A program made the translations under genes and the position numbers. A DNA stretch of 64,000 nucleotides from Paratinospora sagittata (taxonomy: Eukaryota; Streptophyta; Magnoliopsida; Ranunculales; Menispermaceae): NCBI GenBank assembly GCA_035771175.1, contig CM069598.1, positions 815,894 to 879,893 on the forward strand, in the 5' to 3' direction. Below the pieces are notes generated by a model. That model was not told where the DNA came from and ran no database searches. It worked only from the letters and a program-made list of their open reading frames with translations. Shown one piece after another: positions 23,549 through 34,773 of this stretch (position 1 is its first letter; each line of letters begins with the position of its first letter).

Positions 23549-25963
23549 TCAGGAAATCTCCACAACCATTTGGAGATGAGTGCCTTGTTCCTTTGTAAGA
23601 TATTGCCAATACCAAACCCACCCAGCTCCTTTTGTCTTCTGTATGTTGTTCCACCCAATGAGATGACACCCTTTATTGTCAAGATCACCTTTCCACCAAA
23701 AGTTGCGCATCAAGGATTCGATCTTAAGTGCTACTAGCTTTGGAACTTTAAAAATGGAGAGATAATAGTTTGATAGTGTGCTTAAGATTGATTTGATGAG
23801 AGTTAATAGGTTGCCCTCGGATAAGAAACTTCGCTTCCATCCCTTGAGTCTTTTAGAGATTCTTGCTATAATAGGTTCCCAAAATACTGTCAACCTTGGA
23901 TTACCACCAAGACGCATACCAAGGTAAGACATGGGCCACACACCACCCTGGCACCTGCCATCTTTAGAAAGTTGTTGCACCTCTTCAGGTTTCAAATTAA
24001 TTGTAAGACCCGAAGCATGACAAAAACACTGTAACACCTTAATCATATTTGAGAAGCTTTCCTTGTCATTTTGGAGAAAGAAAATAGTGTCATCTGCAAA
24101 TTGAAGGATGGAAATTTTCACATGTTGAGAGCCAACCTTGAAGCCAAGGATGATACCCACTTCACTAGCCTTCGCCATCATTCTACTCGGCACATCAGCC
24201 ACAATGGTGAATAAAAATGGAGATAGAGGGCCCCCTTGCCTGAGGCCTCGACCACCTTTGACTTTGCCACATGGTTTGCCGTTAATGAAGAAAGAAAATG
24301 AACATGAGCGAAGGCATCCGCAAATCCAACTTCTCCACTTGGATCCAAAACCCTTTTTATCAAGAGCATAGTTGAGGAAGTCCCAACTAACACTGCCATA
24401 AGCCATGGCAAAGTCAATTTTAAACACCACACCATCCTTCTTCTTGCTCCTATAGTCTTCCACAACTTCATTTGTAACAAGACCCACGTCCAAAATCTGA
24501 CGCCCATGCACAAAATCCATTTGGTTATCAGAAATGGTGAGGTGAAGGACATCTCTTAACCTTGAGATGATTTTATACAGGCTGGTCACTAGGCTAATTG
24601 GTCTAAAATCTGAGACTTTTCTACAACATTGTTTCTTCTGAAGCAAGACCACAAAGGTCTCGTTTGTGCAACCATTAATAATCCCCTTGATATTCAATTC
24701 ATCAAAGACTTTGACTAAGTCATTTTTTACTACAACCCAACACTTTTGAAAGAATAGGAGGGTGAATCCATCAGGGCCTGGAGCTTTTGAACCATTGCAA
24801 GAGAAGACTGCATTATGAATTTCGTCTTCCTCAAATGGACGTTCAAGACTTGCCGTGACGTCCACTGATAAATGACTCCAACATATCCCATCAATACCCC
24901 AAGACTCATTATCCCCTTTGGAAAGTAAATTTGCATAGAACCCATTGACCTCATCAATGACCTTCTCAACACCTTCAACAATGTCCCCATTCTCCCTTTC
25001 CAATTTTGTGATGTTATTCTTTGATTTTATGATGTTTAGCATTCTATGAAAGAAACTTGAGTTGCAGTCACCCTCTCTTAACCACTTGACTTTGAGATTT
25101 TGAAGGTTGATTATCTCAGCTTTGATGTTAAGCTCACCTAGCTCCTTCTTAGCCTCAAGGTGTTCCAACTCCAAAGTGGGGTTCCAACGTTGGCCGCCTT
25201 CCCAAGAGTCTAACTCTCTAATTCTACTCTCCAAGTCTTGATTTCTGAGGTTGATATCACCAAAAGTGTCATTATTCCATGATTTTAATTGAAGCTTAAG
25301 AGCCTTGAGTTTTTGCATGAATTTGAAGCCCTCAAAACCTGTAGGATTGGACTGCTGCCACCAACTAGCCACAAGAGTCTCAAAGTTCGGATAGTCCAGC
25401 CAAAAATTCTCAAAATGAAATGGTCCGGGTCCCCATTTAATAGGTTCAGTATTGAGAGTGATAGGCCAATGATCGGAAGTGACTCTAGTTTCAACCTCCT
25501 GATGAAAAGAAGGAAACAAATCTGACCACCCTTTACCAAGTAAAATCCTATCAAGTCTGCAACATACTGGATTTCTTCTAAAGTTGGACCACATAAATTT
25601 TGTGTTCCTAAGAGGAGGATCAATTAGGTTGAGCTCATTAATAATGGAATCGAAATCTTTCATGCTTCTCGTAATTCTAGTGTTGTTGAGTTTCTCCTCC
25701 AAACATCTAACTACGTTAAAATCACCACCTATACACCACAAGTCACTGCACAGACTACTAAGGCTAGCAAGCTTGTCCCAGAATAGATATCTCTCCCTCT
25801 GATAATTCGGCCCATAAACGCCAGTCAACCACCACTCAAGATCATTTGCAAAAATTTTAATAGATATCGAAAAATTGCCCATCATTTGGTGGGTGACAGT
25901 TATAGTACGAATGTCCCAAGCAACAAGCAAACCACCAGTTGAACCAGTAGCTGGTAAATACAC
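23549..25963 (-). pseudogene. LINE 1 ORF2 core: endonuclease plus reverse transcriptase
   Basis: 804 open codons carry the AP-type endonuclease from its middle onward and a complete RT palm. The FADD catalytic pair is intact. In palm motif A the usual second Asp reads Gly (AYGSV). The frame lacks the endonuclease N-terminus, which is cut off by a stop near 26000, and the C-terminal zinc knuckle, which is displaced by a frameshift. It is therefore a decaying pseudogene, although the RT core is still open. Confidence 0.85.
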
Positions 25964-26176
25964 CCAATCTTTGAATCAGCCTTGCCACAAAAAGACCTTA
26001 CTCTAGGGTAATTTCCATCTTCTTCACTTCTTGCAAAATGATGATGTCCGGATTAAACTTACCAATGACTTTCTTAATAATTCTAGATTTGTCTGCGGAC
26101 TTGCATTTGCGTATGTTCCAAGATAAAATTAACATTGAAACCAGAAAATCCACACAGACCGCAAAACGACACGTGA

Positions 26177-27223
26177 TCAAGGGAAAATCGTGTGATCCTT
26201 TTCCCCACTGCTGAGGTTTTCAGCCTTCATGCTACTAATCGTACTATCAACCTTCTCCTTCAGTTGAATAAAGTTTAATTCCAATTTGTGCATGAATGCA
26301 CCCATTTCCTCCATATTCCAGGTTCTGCCTTCTGCCGTGATCTTAACCACTTCTGGCTCATGGTCATGAATGTCGATCATAGCTGGGACAATGACTGGCT
26401 GTGTGTTTTGGGTCTCCAGAACAACAAAGGAATTGACAACATAAGGGATAGAAGAGGGTGGAGACGAAGAAAGGGTATGAGGAGATTTAAGAAGATTATT
26501 ATTAGAATTAATAACATTACTAACCTTGCATTCATCGTTGACGTGAGAGATATCATCCCCAAATAAATTGTTCAACACAGTCTCCATGGTAATGTTGTCA
26601 ACAGCTGGTTCAGTCTCCATGTCGATCGGATGAGTAGTCCTCAACCTCAGTCAAGTCATCTCCAGCTTCCGCACCCGCATCAGTGCCTACCTCTTTCTCG
26701 TCGTGAAAATCATCATTAGAGCATGTTACCACTACGATGTTATCATTTTGAATAGACTCAACACAATCCTCAGAGCTGTTGTCTTTCGATCTATTGTTAA
26801 AGGATAAAACTGCTCTATTGGTGGGGCCGGAAGTGGACTGGGCAGAATTGAGAGGCAATGCATAATTGATGTGCACTGTGGGCATACTAAACACCTTATA
26901 AAACAATGGTAATAATGAGGCCCTTTTGTTGTTAAAAGGTCTTTGGGATAGCCCATTATTAACAACATCAAGTATTGATTTAGAAGCACGAGCCCACTCA
27001 TGGGCAGGTACAGCACAAGGCCTGGTCAAAGCCTGCAAGACCGGCCCATTCTCAATTTTCTATGTAGTGGCTGTCTCTGTACGAGCAATTTTCTTGCTTC
27101 CACACAATCCCGTAACGCCTCGTGTAGCTTGGGACACCTTCCATTGCCGCCCAATTTCAACCAAATCTTCTTTTTGAAGATCTTTACGACCTCCACCCTC
27201 TGCATGTCAACCATCGCCGTCAT
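26177..27223 (-). pseudogene. LINE 1 ORF1-like region, broken
   Basis: Overlapping minus-strand frames (27223-27026, 27038-26610, 26644-26177) together read as a hydrophilic, Asp/Glu- and Ser-rich protein without close known motifs, directly upstream of the endonuclease. Position and composition fit the first protein of plant L1 elements. No CCHC knuckle was seen. Confidence 0.5.
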
Positions 27224-27288
27224 CGAGATTGGGAGACTGTACGTCCTTCACGACAATATTCAAACTAGCTTTGCTGGCCATCTTCGGA

Positions 27289-27547
27289 TCAAACCTTAAG
27301 AGGTTACTCAGATTACGAAATCAAACCTTAAGAGGTTGTGAGTTCGAATCTGGGGGAGGCCCTGCACTATTTATCAGTGAATAGTGTGGACAAATGATCC
27401 CGGGGGTACTAGACACTGCGGTGGGCTGTGTACTGGGATGTGATAATATTATGTGGTATATAACGGCTGGGGTACGCTCGGTATGAGGTACCCATCACAT
27501 CCCGGGAGTATTAGACACTGCGGTGTGCTGTGTACTGGGGTGTGACA
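27289..27547 (+). mobile_element. TIR element with tRNA-like box, copy A (inside LINE 1)
   Basis: Shares GAATAGTGTGGACAAATGAT, GTACTAGACACTG, TGTGTACTGGGATGTGA and a terminal GGTGTGACA with the copies at 38640 and 47657. It contains GTGAGTTCGAATCTGG, a B-box-like sequence. It has a local duplication (ATCAAACCTTAAGAGGTT at about 27289 and 27321). The left TIR is missing or degraded. It interrupts the LINE 1 5' region. Confidence 0.6.
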
Positions 27548-27844
27548 CAAGCAATTTTCGGCGACTTCCGATCCTGGATGCTGAAAATCCTCACACTAAA
27601 TGAGTTCTCTCTGCTAGAAATGGCCATCGACTCTGGTAAGAAACCATCCGACAACCCAAGCACTTTGAGTTTTGCCATCGTCTGGCAACTCTAGTCCAAC
27701 CAATTGTGCCGCTTAAAACTCTGCCTTGACCATGCCGGCCATCCATATTTTCGCTTGGCACGAGTTCTCGTAGGGCCCTTAAAACATACATTTCGTGCTT
27801 TGCTTGCAGCTTCTAACTTAACTGCCTTTTAAGCAACCCTTTTG

Positions 27845-27855
27845 CTTCTTATCTT
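27845..27855. repeat. Target-site duplication of LINE 1, right copy
   Basis: CTTCTTATCTT, same as 22471-22481. The T-rich run that follows is the (minus-strand) A-rich tail of LINE 2. Confidence 0.65.
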
Positions 27856-30800
27856 TTTCTTTTTTGCCAAAAGAAAATTTCTTTCAATGATAGAAGAGAA
27901 TACATCCTAAGAAACACCGAAAACAACAAAATGGTCCCAAAGGGACGATACACCAGAAATCAAAGCCTTCCTAGTTAGAGAATGAGCTATTTTGTTGTTA
28001 TCTCTATACACATGCAGAAAAGATACATTCTCAAAATTAGAATTAGCAAAAGACCAGATATCACAAAGGATGAGAAGAACATGACCAAGATACCCACTTT
28101 TACTAGCAAGGTCATGACATACAGACAAAGAATCAGATAAGACTAAAATAAAAGAACAAAATTTTGTTTCATATTGGAGACCTCTAAAAATGGCCTTTGC
28201 TTTAGCCTCATCCACATATAAAGAGCTATTCTTCATCCAACTCCCAGCTAGGCGCACACTGCCATTTTCATCCAATAAAACCCAACCCACACCAGTGCGA
28301 AGGCTTGCAACATTCCACGCAGCATCGCAAAGAATGCTCCAACCAGCTCTGCCATTAACAGAGGTTGGTCTCTCACCACGCTGCTGATCATAATTGGTCG
28401 CACGATCACCCGTAGAATGAAGGCAGACAACAGAGGAAAATTCAAACATTTGCTTGTTAATCTTGCAAACTACCTCTAAAGGAAAGGGCATAAAGTCATC
28501 AAAAAACTTTTTATTTCTAGATTTTCGTATCTGCCAAAGCCCACCAGCCACCCAAGATAGCAATTCATAATTATCCCATTGATGGCATAAGGATATGCAA
28601 AGAGAGTACCATAATTCACCAAAATCCATACTCGGGAGAAGGTTACTATGCAAATTGAGGGGGGAACCGAACCAAACAGCCCTAGCAAATCTACACTTGA
28701 AGAAGAGATGAATCATGTCTTTTTTTTCTTCCTCACATAGAGGGGCAAAATGGGTCAACTAGCATGCATTTTTTAAGCATAATGTTCTTCACTGGAAGAA
28801 AATTGTTTAGGCATCTCCACAGGAAGAACTTAATCTTCATAGGAACATTAAGCTTCCATATCAAGTAAAAATTACATGGGTGCTTAGAGTTTGAGATGGA
28901 ACTAGAAGAACCAATAGGCTTGGACCCCAATAAACCACTCTTAGAGAGTTGAAGAGCAAAAGAATAAGCAAATTTTACATTGTAGGTTCCAGATTTTGTA
29001 TGATGCCAAATCAGTTTGTCCTCCATGAGACATCTACTAAGGGGGATGGTGGGGATAAGCTTAGCTTCCTCTTTCGAAAAAAATAGAATCAATCAGCCTG
29101 AAATTCCACCGTCTACTGTTGGGGAGAATGAGATCAACTACTTTCCTTACCCTGAAAGAATGAGGAGACCACACCTTGAAAGAAATGGGTCTACACCCAT
29201 GGGTCCTTCCAAATATCCACCTGAAGACCATCTCCTATCCTTCAACAGACTCCGTAATCAAGAAGCTACTTCCCCGCCAAGAGACTTCTCCACCCCTATG
29301 AAGGCCTCTTCCCGAGCTTGGCAAGAAGGGCAGTATTGAACATTTCAAGATCACGAAAGCCTAAGCCTCCCAATGCCTTGGTTGGAATCAAAGAATGATA
29401 GCTGCACCAATGAACATTATGTTTCTCTCTATGTGACCCACCAGAAATTAGCAAGCTTTTTTGAAAACTCTTTAATTACTGTGCGAAGGACCTTAAAGGA
29501 AGACATGATATATGTTGGAAGGGTGAAGCCGATGACCTTTATGAGAGTTTCTCTTCCCAACCCATGATCCTTGCATTAATCTCAGAATTTAGGTCCAATA
29601 AGGCTTCCTTTTTTGATGGACCAAAATCAACCATTATACCCAGATATTTCCCAAGTTTTCTACTTGGATTAATACAAAGAATGTTCACCAGATTTTTAAG
29701 GCTTCATCAACACTAGGGCTGAAAATGATATTTGATTTCTGCACATTGATTGTTTGGCCTGAGACCTGCTGACAAGAATGCAAAGCTTTGGACACAACAA
29801 CAAAATCATTTCTAGAGGCTTTGCAAAATAAGAGAATATCATCAGCAAAAAATAAATGAGAAATCTCAGGACTATTGGTAGAAAATTTAAACCCATGGAA
29901 TCTTTGGGAGGAGACAACATTAGATAAGATGAAAGAAAGGGCCTCTGCACCGATGATGAACAATATGGGGGAAAGGGGATCCCCTTGACTAAGGCCTCGG
30001 GAGGGCTGAATAATATGAGAAAGAGCGATTGATTTTAATTTGGTAAGATACTGTAGATATACAGGTGAAAATCCATTGCCTCCACCTAGCTGAAAATCCC
30101 ATCTTATACATTATAAAGTTGATGAACTTTCATTCCATGCTATCATACGCCTTAGACATGTCAAGTTTGACAACAACCTCTTTCTTTCTCCTAGACTTTT
30201 TGTTAATAGAGTGCAGGATTTCATGGGCTATGGAGATATTATCTAAAATCATTCTCCCTTGGATGAAGGCATTTTGGTTTGGGCCAATGATCTTATGCAA
30301 CAAAGGTTTCAACCTACTAGCCAGGATTTTGGATATGATTTTATAGACCACGTTGCAAAGGCTAATGTGTTGAAGGTAATTTAGAAAAGTAGGCGATTTA
30401 CTCTTGGGGATAAGGGTAAAAATTGTATGATTAAGAGAAGGCTCTAAGATGCATGAAGAGAAGAATTTTTCAACAACAGAAAACAAACAAGGGGAAACCC
30501 AGTCCCAAAAGAATTGAAAGAAAGCCACAATAAACCCATCCGACCCTGGGGCCTTATTGGGATTCATACTAAAGAGAGCTTCTCTCATATCCTCTAGAGA
30601 TACAGGCTTGTCTAGCCACACAATATCATCATTGTTCAATCTTTGAGGAAAATCATCCAAGTAATGTAAATCATCCAAATTGAGGCTGCTGGAAAAAAGA
30701 TTATGATAAAACTGAACTACATACGATAATAACTGGCCTTGATCAACAATCCACTCGCCATTCTCCTTGCGGATCACCTTTATGTTGTTGTGTCGCCTTC

Positions 30801-31320
30801 TTGATTTCACCTTGGCATGAAAAAAACTGGTGTTTCTATCGCCCAGGGACAACCATTCAACTCTAGATTTGTGCTTCCAATGTTCCTCTTATCTGGCAAA
30901 GGCAATTTTCAGCTCCTCTTCCAATATTCTTATTTTTAGCAAATCAAGATCTTTACTCTCAAATAGCGTTCTGAGCTGTGAAATAATTTTGTGAAGGAGG
31001 GTCTTAGAGTTTGCAAGAGGACAACTCTTTTGCCAATTCAGAAGTTTTCTTCTTGCCTCATTTAACAAAAAAAGAAAGGTTTTCCATATTGCCATAAGAA
31101 AAAGAAGAAGCCCATACACTTTGCACAACCCTTTGGCATTCATCGAAGGACAACCATCTTTTATAAAAAATGAAATGATAATGGGACCTCATAGCCTTAT
31201 GCTCTGTAGATAATAAGAGGGCCAGGTGATTTGATCTGGAAGATAAAAGGTGAGTGAGAGAAGCCTTCTCATAAACAACAAGCCACCTAGGTTGACATAA
31301 AGCCTTGTCTGTTGGTACCA
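27856..31320 (-). mobile_element. L1-type LINE (LINE 2), 5'-truncated and broken
   Basis: From the 5' end on the minus strand: a region before the RT (31320-30860); RT fingers and palm at 30852-30130 (NKAPGSDGF, NQNAFIQGRMILDN, VVVKLDMSKAYDS); the remainder of the RT at 29963-29685 (HLFFADDILLFC); a zinc-knuckle RVT domain at 29092-28600; and an RNase H-like domain in the frame 28758-27907 (LCDAAWNVAS, GVGWVLLDENG, VYRDNNKIAHSLTRKA). Frames are disrupted near 30120, 29690-29100 and 28740. The endonuclease and ORF1 are absent. It differs clearly in sequence from LINE 1, so they are separate families or subfamilies. Confidence 0.85.
27907..28758 (-). pseudogene. LINE 2 C-terminal zinc knuckle and RNase H-like domain
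   Basis: 283 open codons: part of the zf-RVT domain (HLFFKCRFARAVWFG), then a plant-type RNase H-like (RVT_3) domain with an Asp near CDAAWN, Glu in DEAKAKA, Asp in VLSDSLSV and HVYRDNN. Residues typical for activity seem kept, but the frame is cut off from the RT upstream. Confidence 0.75.
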
Positions 31321-31345
31321 AAAATAAAAATAAAAATAAAAGAAA
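31321..31345 (+). repeat. (AAAAT)n-like microsatellite at the LINE 2 5' junction
   Basis: AAAATAAAAATAAAAATAAAAG directly beside the truncated 5' end of LINE 2. Confidence 0.7.
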
Positions 31346-31684
31346 GAAATAAAATCTTTTGAAAGCTTAATTGATGTTAACCTTATACTTAATTTATGTA
31401 GTTGACATTTATTTTTTGTTAATATTTAAATATTAGGTATTGATATTGTGCAGATGTCTTATTATAAGATGTTTCTTAACTCAAACTCCTCTCATACAAT
31501 AAATTTATGTCATAGTTGATATGATAAAGTTTTTTGTTGGATGTCAGCAATCTAACACAACTTTCCTCTTTTATTCAGGTTTGAGATCAACTATACATGT
31601 AAATACACTTGGCATCGAAAGAATTTTCATTTTTTCTAATGTCCCTTAATATAAAATGATGTTTTGGAATGAAGATATTTTTTA

Positions 31685-31916
31685 AAGAATAAATATATTT
31701 TTTTTTTTTTAGTACTGGTTTTTCGGCACCTGGTAAGTGTCATCGTCTTTGAGGCCAGACTAATTATTTCTAATTCAAACATTTACAGGAGTAAGGGCAC
31801 TTCTTCTAACAGAAATAGACGAGGACGGACTCAAACTTGTGATGAATCCCTCAATCACACCTCGTAATTCATTATCTGAACTAGCGAACCACCTACTTGT
31901 TGGTAAGAATAAATAT
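31685..31916 (-). mobile_element. tRNA-derived SINE with 12-bp target-site duplications
   Basis: AAGAATAAATAT occurs at 31685-31696 and again at 31905-31916. Between them, on the minus strand, is a ~208-bp element. Its 5' part has a box-A-like TAGGTGGTTCGCTAGTTCAG, then a box-B-like AAGTTTGAGTCCG about 45 bp on, and it ends in a poly(A) of about 13 nt (plus-strand T run at 31698-31710). Pol III boxes, A tail and duplication together define a SINE insertion. Confidence 0.85.
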
Positions 31917-32009
31917 CTTCATCTTTAACTTAATCTTAATTTTTCTTTTTAATATTCTTAACTTAAAATCTGAACCAATTGGGTCTACGAGAAGGAAGCA
32001 CCACAGAGT

Positions 32010-32066
32010 AGTTAAAGAGTGACCTTGACCCAAATCTAAATCCATCAATATTGGGCCTAAAGATCT
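32010..32066. promoter_or_regulatory. Site II-like GGGCC/GGCCC motifs upstream of the PHD gene
   Basis: TTGGGCCTAAAG and AAGGCCCAAGG lie within 25 bp, about 270-300 bp before the start codon. TGGGCC/Y motifs are known TCP-factor sites in plant housekeeping promoters. Confidence 0.4.
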
Positions 32067-32334
32067 TAAGGCCCAAGGTCTTTACAATTTATCCTTCAAG
32101 GCTTCAACATCTTGTTGGGCACCTAACGCTTGTAGAAAAGTCCGAGCTTGGCAGCAACGAGATCAAAAGAAGTGAACGCAAGAATTCGAAACGAAAGAGA
32201 GAGAGAGAGAGAGAGAGCAGTCACTTTTCGCAGCGAAAATCCTCCATTGGGCGCTTATTTTCCTGCAACTTGGAGCTCGACCCAGAAGAGGTCGTGAGAA
32301 TTCGTAAGCAAATTTGAAACCTTTCTAGCTCAAG

Positions 32335-34773
32335 ATGAGGTATAAAACGCGCGCATCAAGAGCTAGGGTTTCCAAGATCCCATCCACTCCTTCTCCAGTG
32401 ATCGCCCGGGTCCTCAATGAGGTCAATTTTGTTCTTTTTCAAATAATGGGATTATTGGTGATTTGCTCTACTTTTATGTTTTTACAAGTTCTTTTCTTTT
32501 CTTTTTCTTTTTTTTTTTTTTTTGGGGGGGGGGGGGGGGGTGGTTGGGGGTTTAAAATCAGTTCAACTGATATTGGCAGTTGTTACCGTTAAAGAATCAG
32601 TTATTTCCCAGTTAATCTTTATATTGTGTAATTCTTTTTGGTAACTGCAAGCTTTAGTTGTTTCAGTGGTGGCTTTGTTTGAAGGGTAATAATCTATTAT
32701 GGGATTATTTCCTCAATGAATGAACATTTTTTGGATTTTTTTTTTGTTTCCTTGGGGTGCATTCTTTTTGTTTTAGACTGAAAGCTTTTGTTCATCAGAC
32801 GGCAAATTTCAACAGCGTGGACAACAGTGAATGTGATGTTCTTGATACCAATACTAGTGCAGAGAGGTTGGATCAAGCTTCTTCTGTAAAAAGGCTTAAG
32901 ATGAGTGCAAATGGTGATGGAACCAGTGAGGATACTCGGGTTGATGAACGCGAGAATGTCATTGAACCTAGTATCGTGCCCAAAGCACCGAGCAGCAGCT
33001 GTGGATTTCACAGTAATGCTGCTCCTGATTTAAATGGTAGGGCAACACTTCATGGGGGCGGTTTCAGTTTTTTGAGCAATTCAGATATATTGAATTGGAA
33101 TTGTCCAGAAGCACTAGAGTGGACAGAAGAAGGGCTTTGTATAAAGTGTAACAAAGGTGGTGATGTCCTGATTTGTAGCAATGGTGATTGCCCGTTAGCA
33201 GTTCACGAGTATTGCTTGGGTTATTCGCCTAGTTTTGATGAAATGGGAAACTTTTATTGCCCAATTTGTTCATATAAACGAGCTCTTGCTGAATGTGAAA
33301 AAATGGAGAAAGAGGTAGCTCTAGCTAAGGAAAAGGCTAACTTGGCTAGGGATTCGTTCTCTGTATTCGTTAATGGTCCCTGTCCGAAGCAAACAACTCA
33401 AACAAAAGATCGTAATCAACTAGAAGTTGCTCAAGATAGTAATAAGAGTCTACAGAGGGAAATTAGAGGCAAACAATTATCTGTAGCTGCAAAAGATCAA
33501 GAAGAAGCAGTAGACGCTGGTGGATCTATTAATGAAAACTCAATGGTGCTAAGGTCTATGGTAAATGAGGGATATGAAGTTTCATTGACTAGATGGGACC
33601 AAGTAAAAGAAGTTGGCAGTTCTGAACAAAAGGGTGTGGAGAATCAACCGGAATCAGTATCTGCTGCCGAGTTCATGGATAAATCTTGTGCAAGTGAGAG
33701 AAATGATGTGGGGAAACATTCGAAACAAGTGGAAGGTCGTCCAAATAAGATTGTGGCTGATCAGCAAGAAGCAATAGCTGCTGTTGAGTGTACCAATGTG
33801 AATTTTGGAGTGGAAACAACATCTCTGTTAAGTCAGAGAAATGGTGTTTCAAAGCTTCGAGGCTATCATGCAAAGCAAGTAGATCATTGCCATAGTGATA
33901 GAATGATTGAAAATCAGCAGCAGGTAGAAGTTCCAGTTTCCAGTGACAGCGGAAATTCTGATAGCAGAGAAGACACAACTCTGATCAGTTACTTACGTGA
34001 AGCCAAAAAAGAAAGAAATAAAATAGAAACATTTCAAGAGCATCAATGCGTAAACAGTGCCAAAGAACGGTTTTCTTCAGAAGCCCGTGTTGAGTTTGAA
34101 ACCTGCGGGGATGCAGACACTAATGTAAATCGTGCTGATTGTAGAACTGAAGAAGGCGCAGCTGAACCCACAAAGTCTGTTGATTCATCAGAAAATTCTT
34201 CTGAACAAATTATGAATTCAGTGGAAACTGCTAGGATTCGGAACCAAAAGAAAACTACCCCGAGGAAGTCAATGAGAAATTACAAGTCAGCAAAGCATTC
34301 GTAAGTTGTCAAGTATTTCTTAAGGCTTTCTATCTTCTTGTATTCTTAGTTTGTCTTGTTGAACATTTTGTTCTAATGCGTAGTACAAACCCTGCAATAC
34401 CAAATTCAAGGCGTAAGAAGCTCCCTTGGACACATGAAGAGGAGGAAACGCTAAAGGTATTAATTTGAATTTTGAATGAGACTTTCTTGTTCCAATTCAA
34501 TAGCGTTGCACAGTCTGGTGGGTAGTCGCAGGATTTGTATCTCATGGTCTTCCTTGAATTAATTTTCCATCTCTTCTATGCTATTATTGCTGATCTAACC
34601 TGATATTGATCACTCTTTTCTTTTAATTGCTACAGAAAGCTGTGAAGAAGTTTTCCAGTGATACTGGGAAAAATTTGTCATGGAGGAGCATTTTGGATTT
34701 TGGTTCTCATGTATTTAATGAAAGTCGCACACCAGTTGACCTCAAGGATAAATGGAGAAACATGGTCAAATAA
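32335..34773 (+). CDS. PHD-finger and Myb/SANT (telobox) nuclear protein
   Basis: Four exons: 32335-32421, 32799-34300, 34384-34456, 34636-34773; 1800 nt, 599 residues. A basic N-terminus (MRYKTRASRARVSK) is followed by a C4HC3 PHD finger at about 143-190 (CIKCNKGGDVLICSNGDCPL, HEYC, FYCPIC). A coiled Lys/Glu-rich helix (ALAECEKMEKEVALAKEKAN) comes next, then a long low-complexity acidic/Ser-rich middle. The C-terminal SANT/Myb domain at about 541-599 (LPWTHEEEETLKKAVKKFS) ends in the telobox-type VDLKDKWRN. PHD fingers usually read histone H3 tails, and telobox Myb domains bind telomere-like repeats. A chromatin role is inferred. The exon 1 donor GAG|GTCAAT is weak, so the first 29 residues are less sure. 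Confidence 0.85.
32507..32541 (+). repeat. Poly(T)-poly(G) tract in the PHD gene intron 1
   Basis: About 17 T residues run directly into about 17 G residues, then TGGTTGGGGG. It lies in the intron between exons 1 and 2. The length is subject to sequencing error. Confidence 0.8.

Larger units (their letters stand above)
22482..27844 (-). mobile_element. L1-type LINE retrotransposon (LINE 1), nearly full length, inactive
   Basis: Minus-strand non-LTR element flanked by an 11-bp duplication (CTTCTTATCTT). Its tail next to 22481 is A-rich (AAAATAAATAAATAAG on minus). From the 5' end: an ORF1-like region at about 27830-26200, broken into frames; an endonuclease starting near 26130 (SWNIRKCKSADKSR, QEVKK); and a long frame 25963-23549 covering the rest of the endonuclease (GGDFNVVR, SDHWPITL) and the reverse transcriptase. 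The RT shows KAPGPDGF, KIDFAMAY, RQGGPLSPFLF and FADDTIFF. A zinc-knuckle RVT domain in another frame follows at about 23200-22700. A stop and a frameshift lie near 25960-26000, and another frameshift near 23550. A TIR element sits inside the 5' part (27289-27547). Confidence 0.85.
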
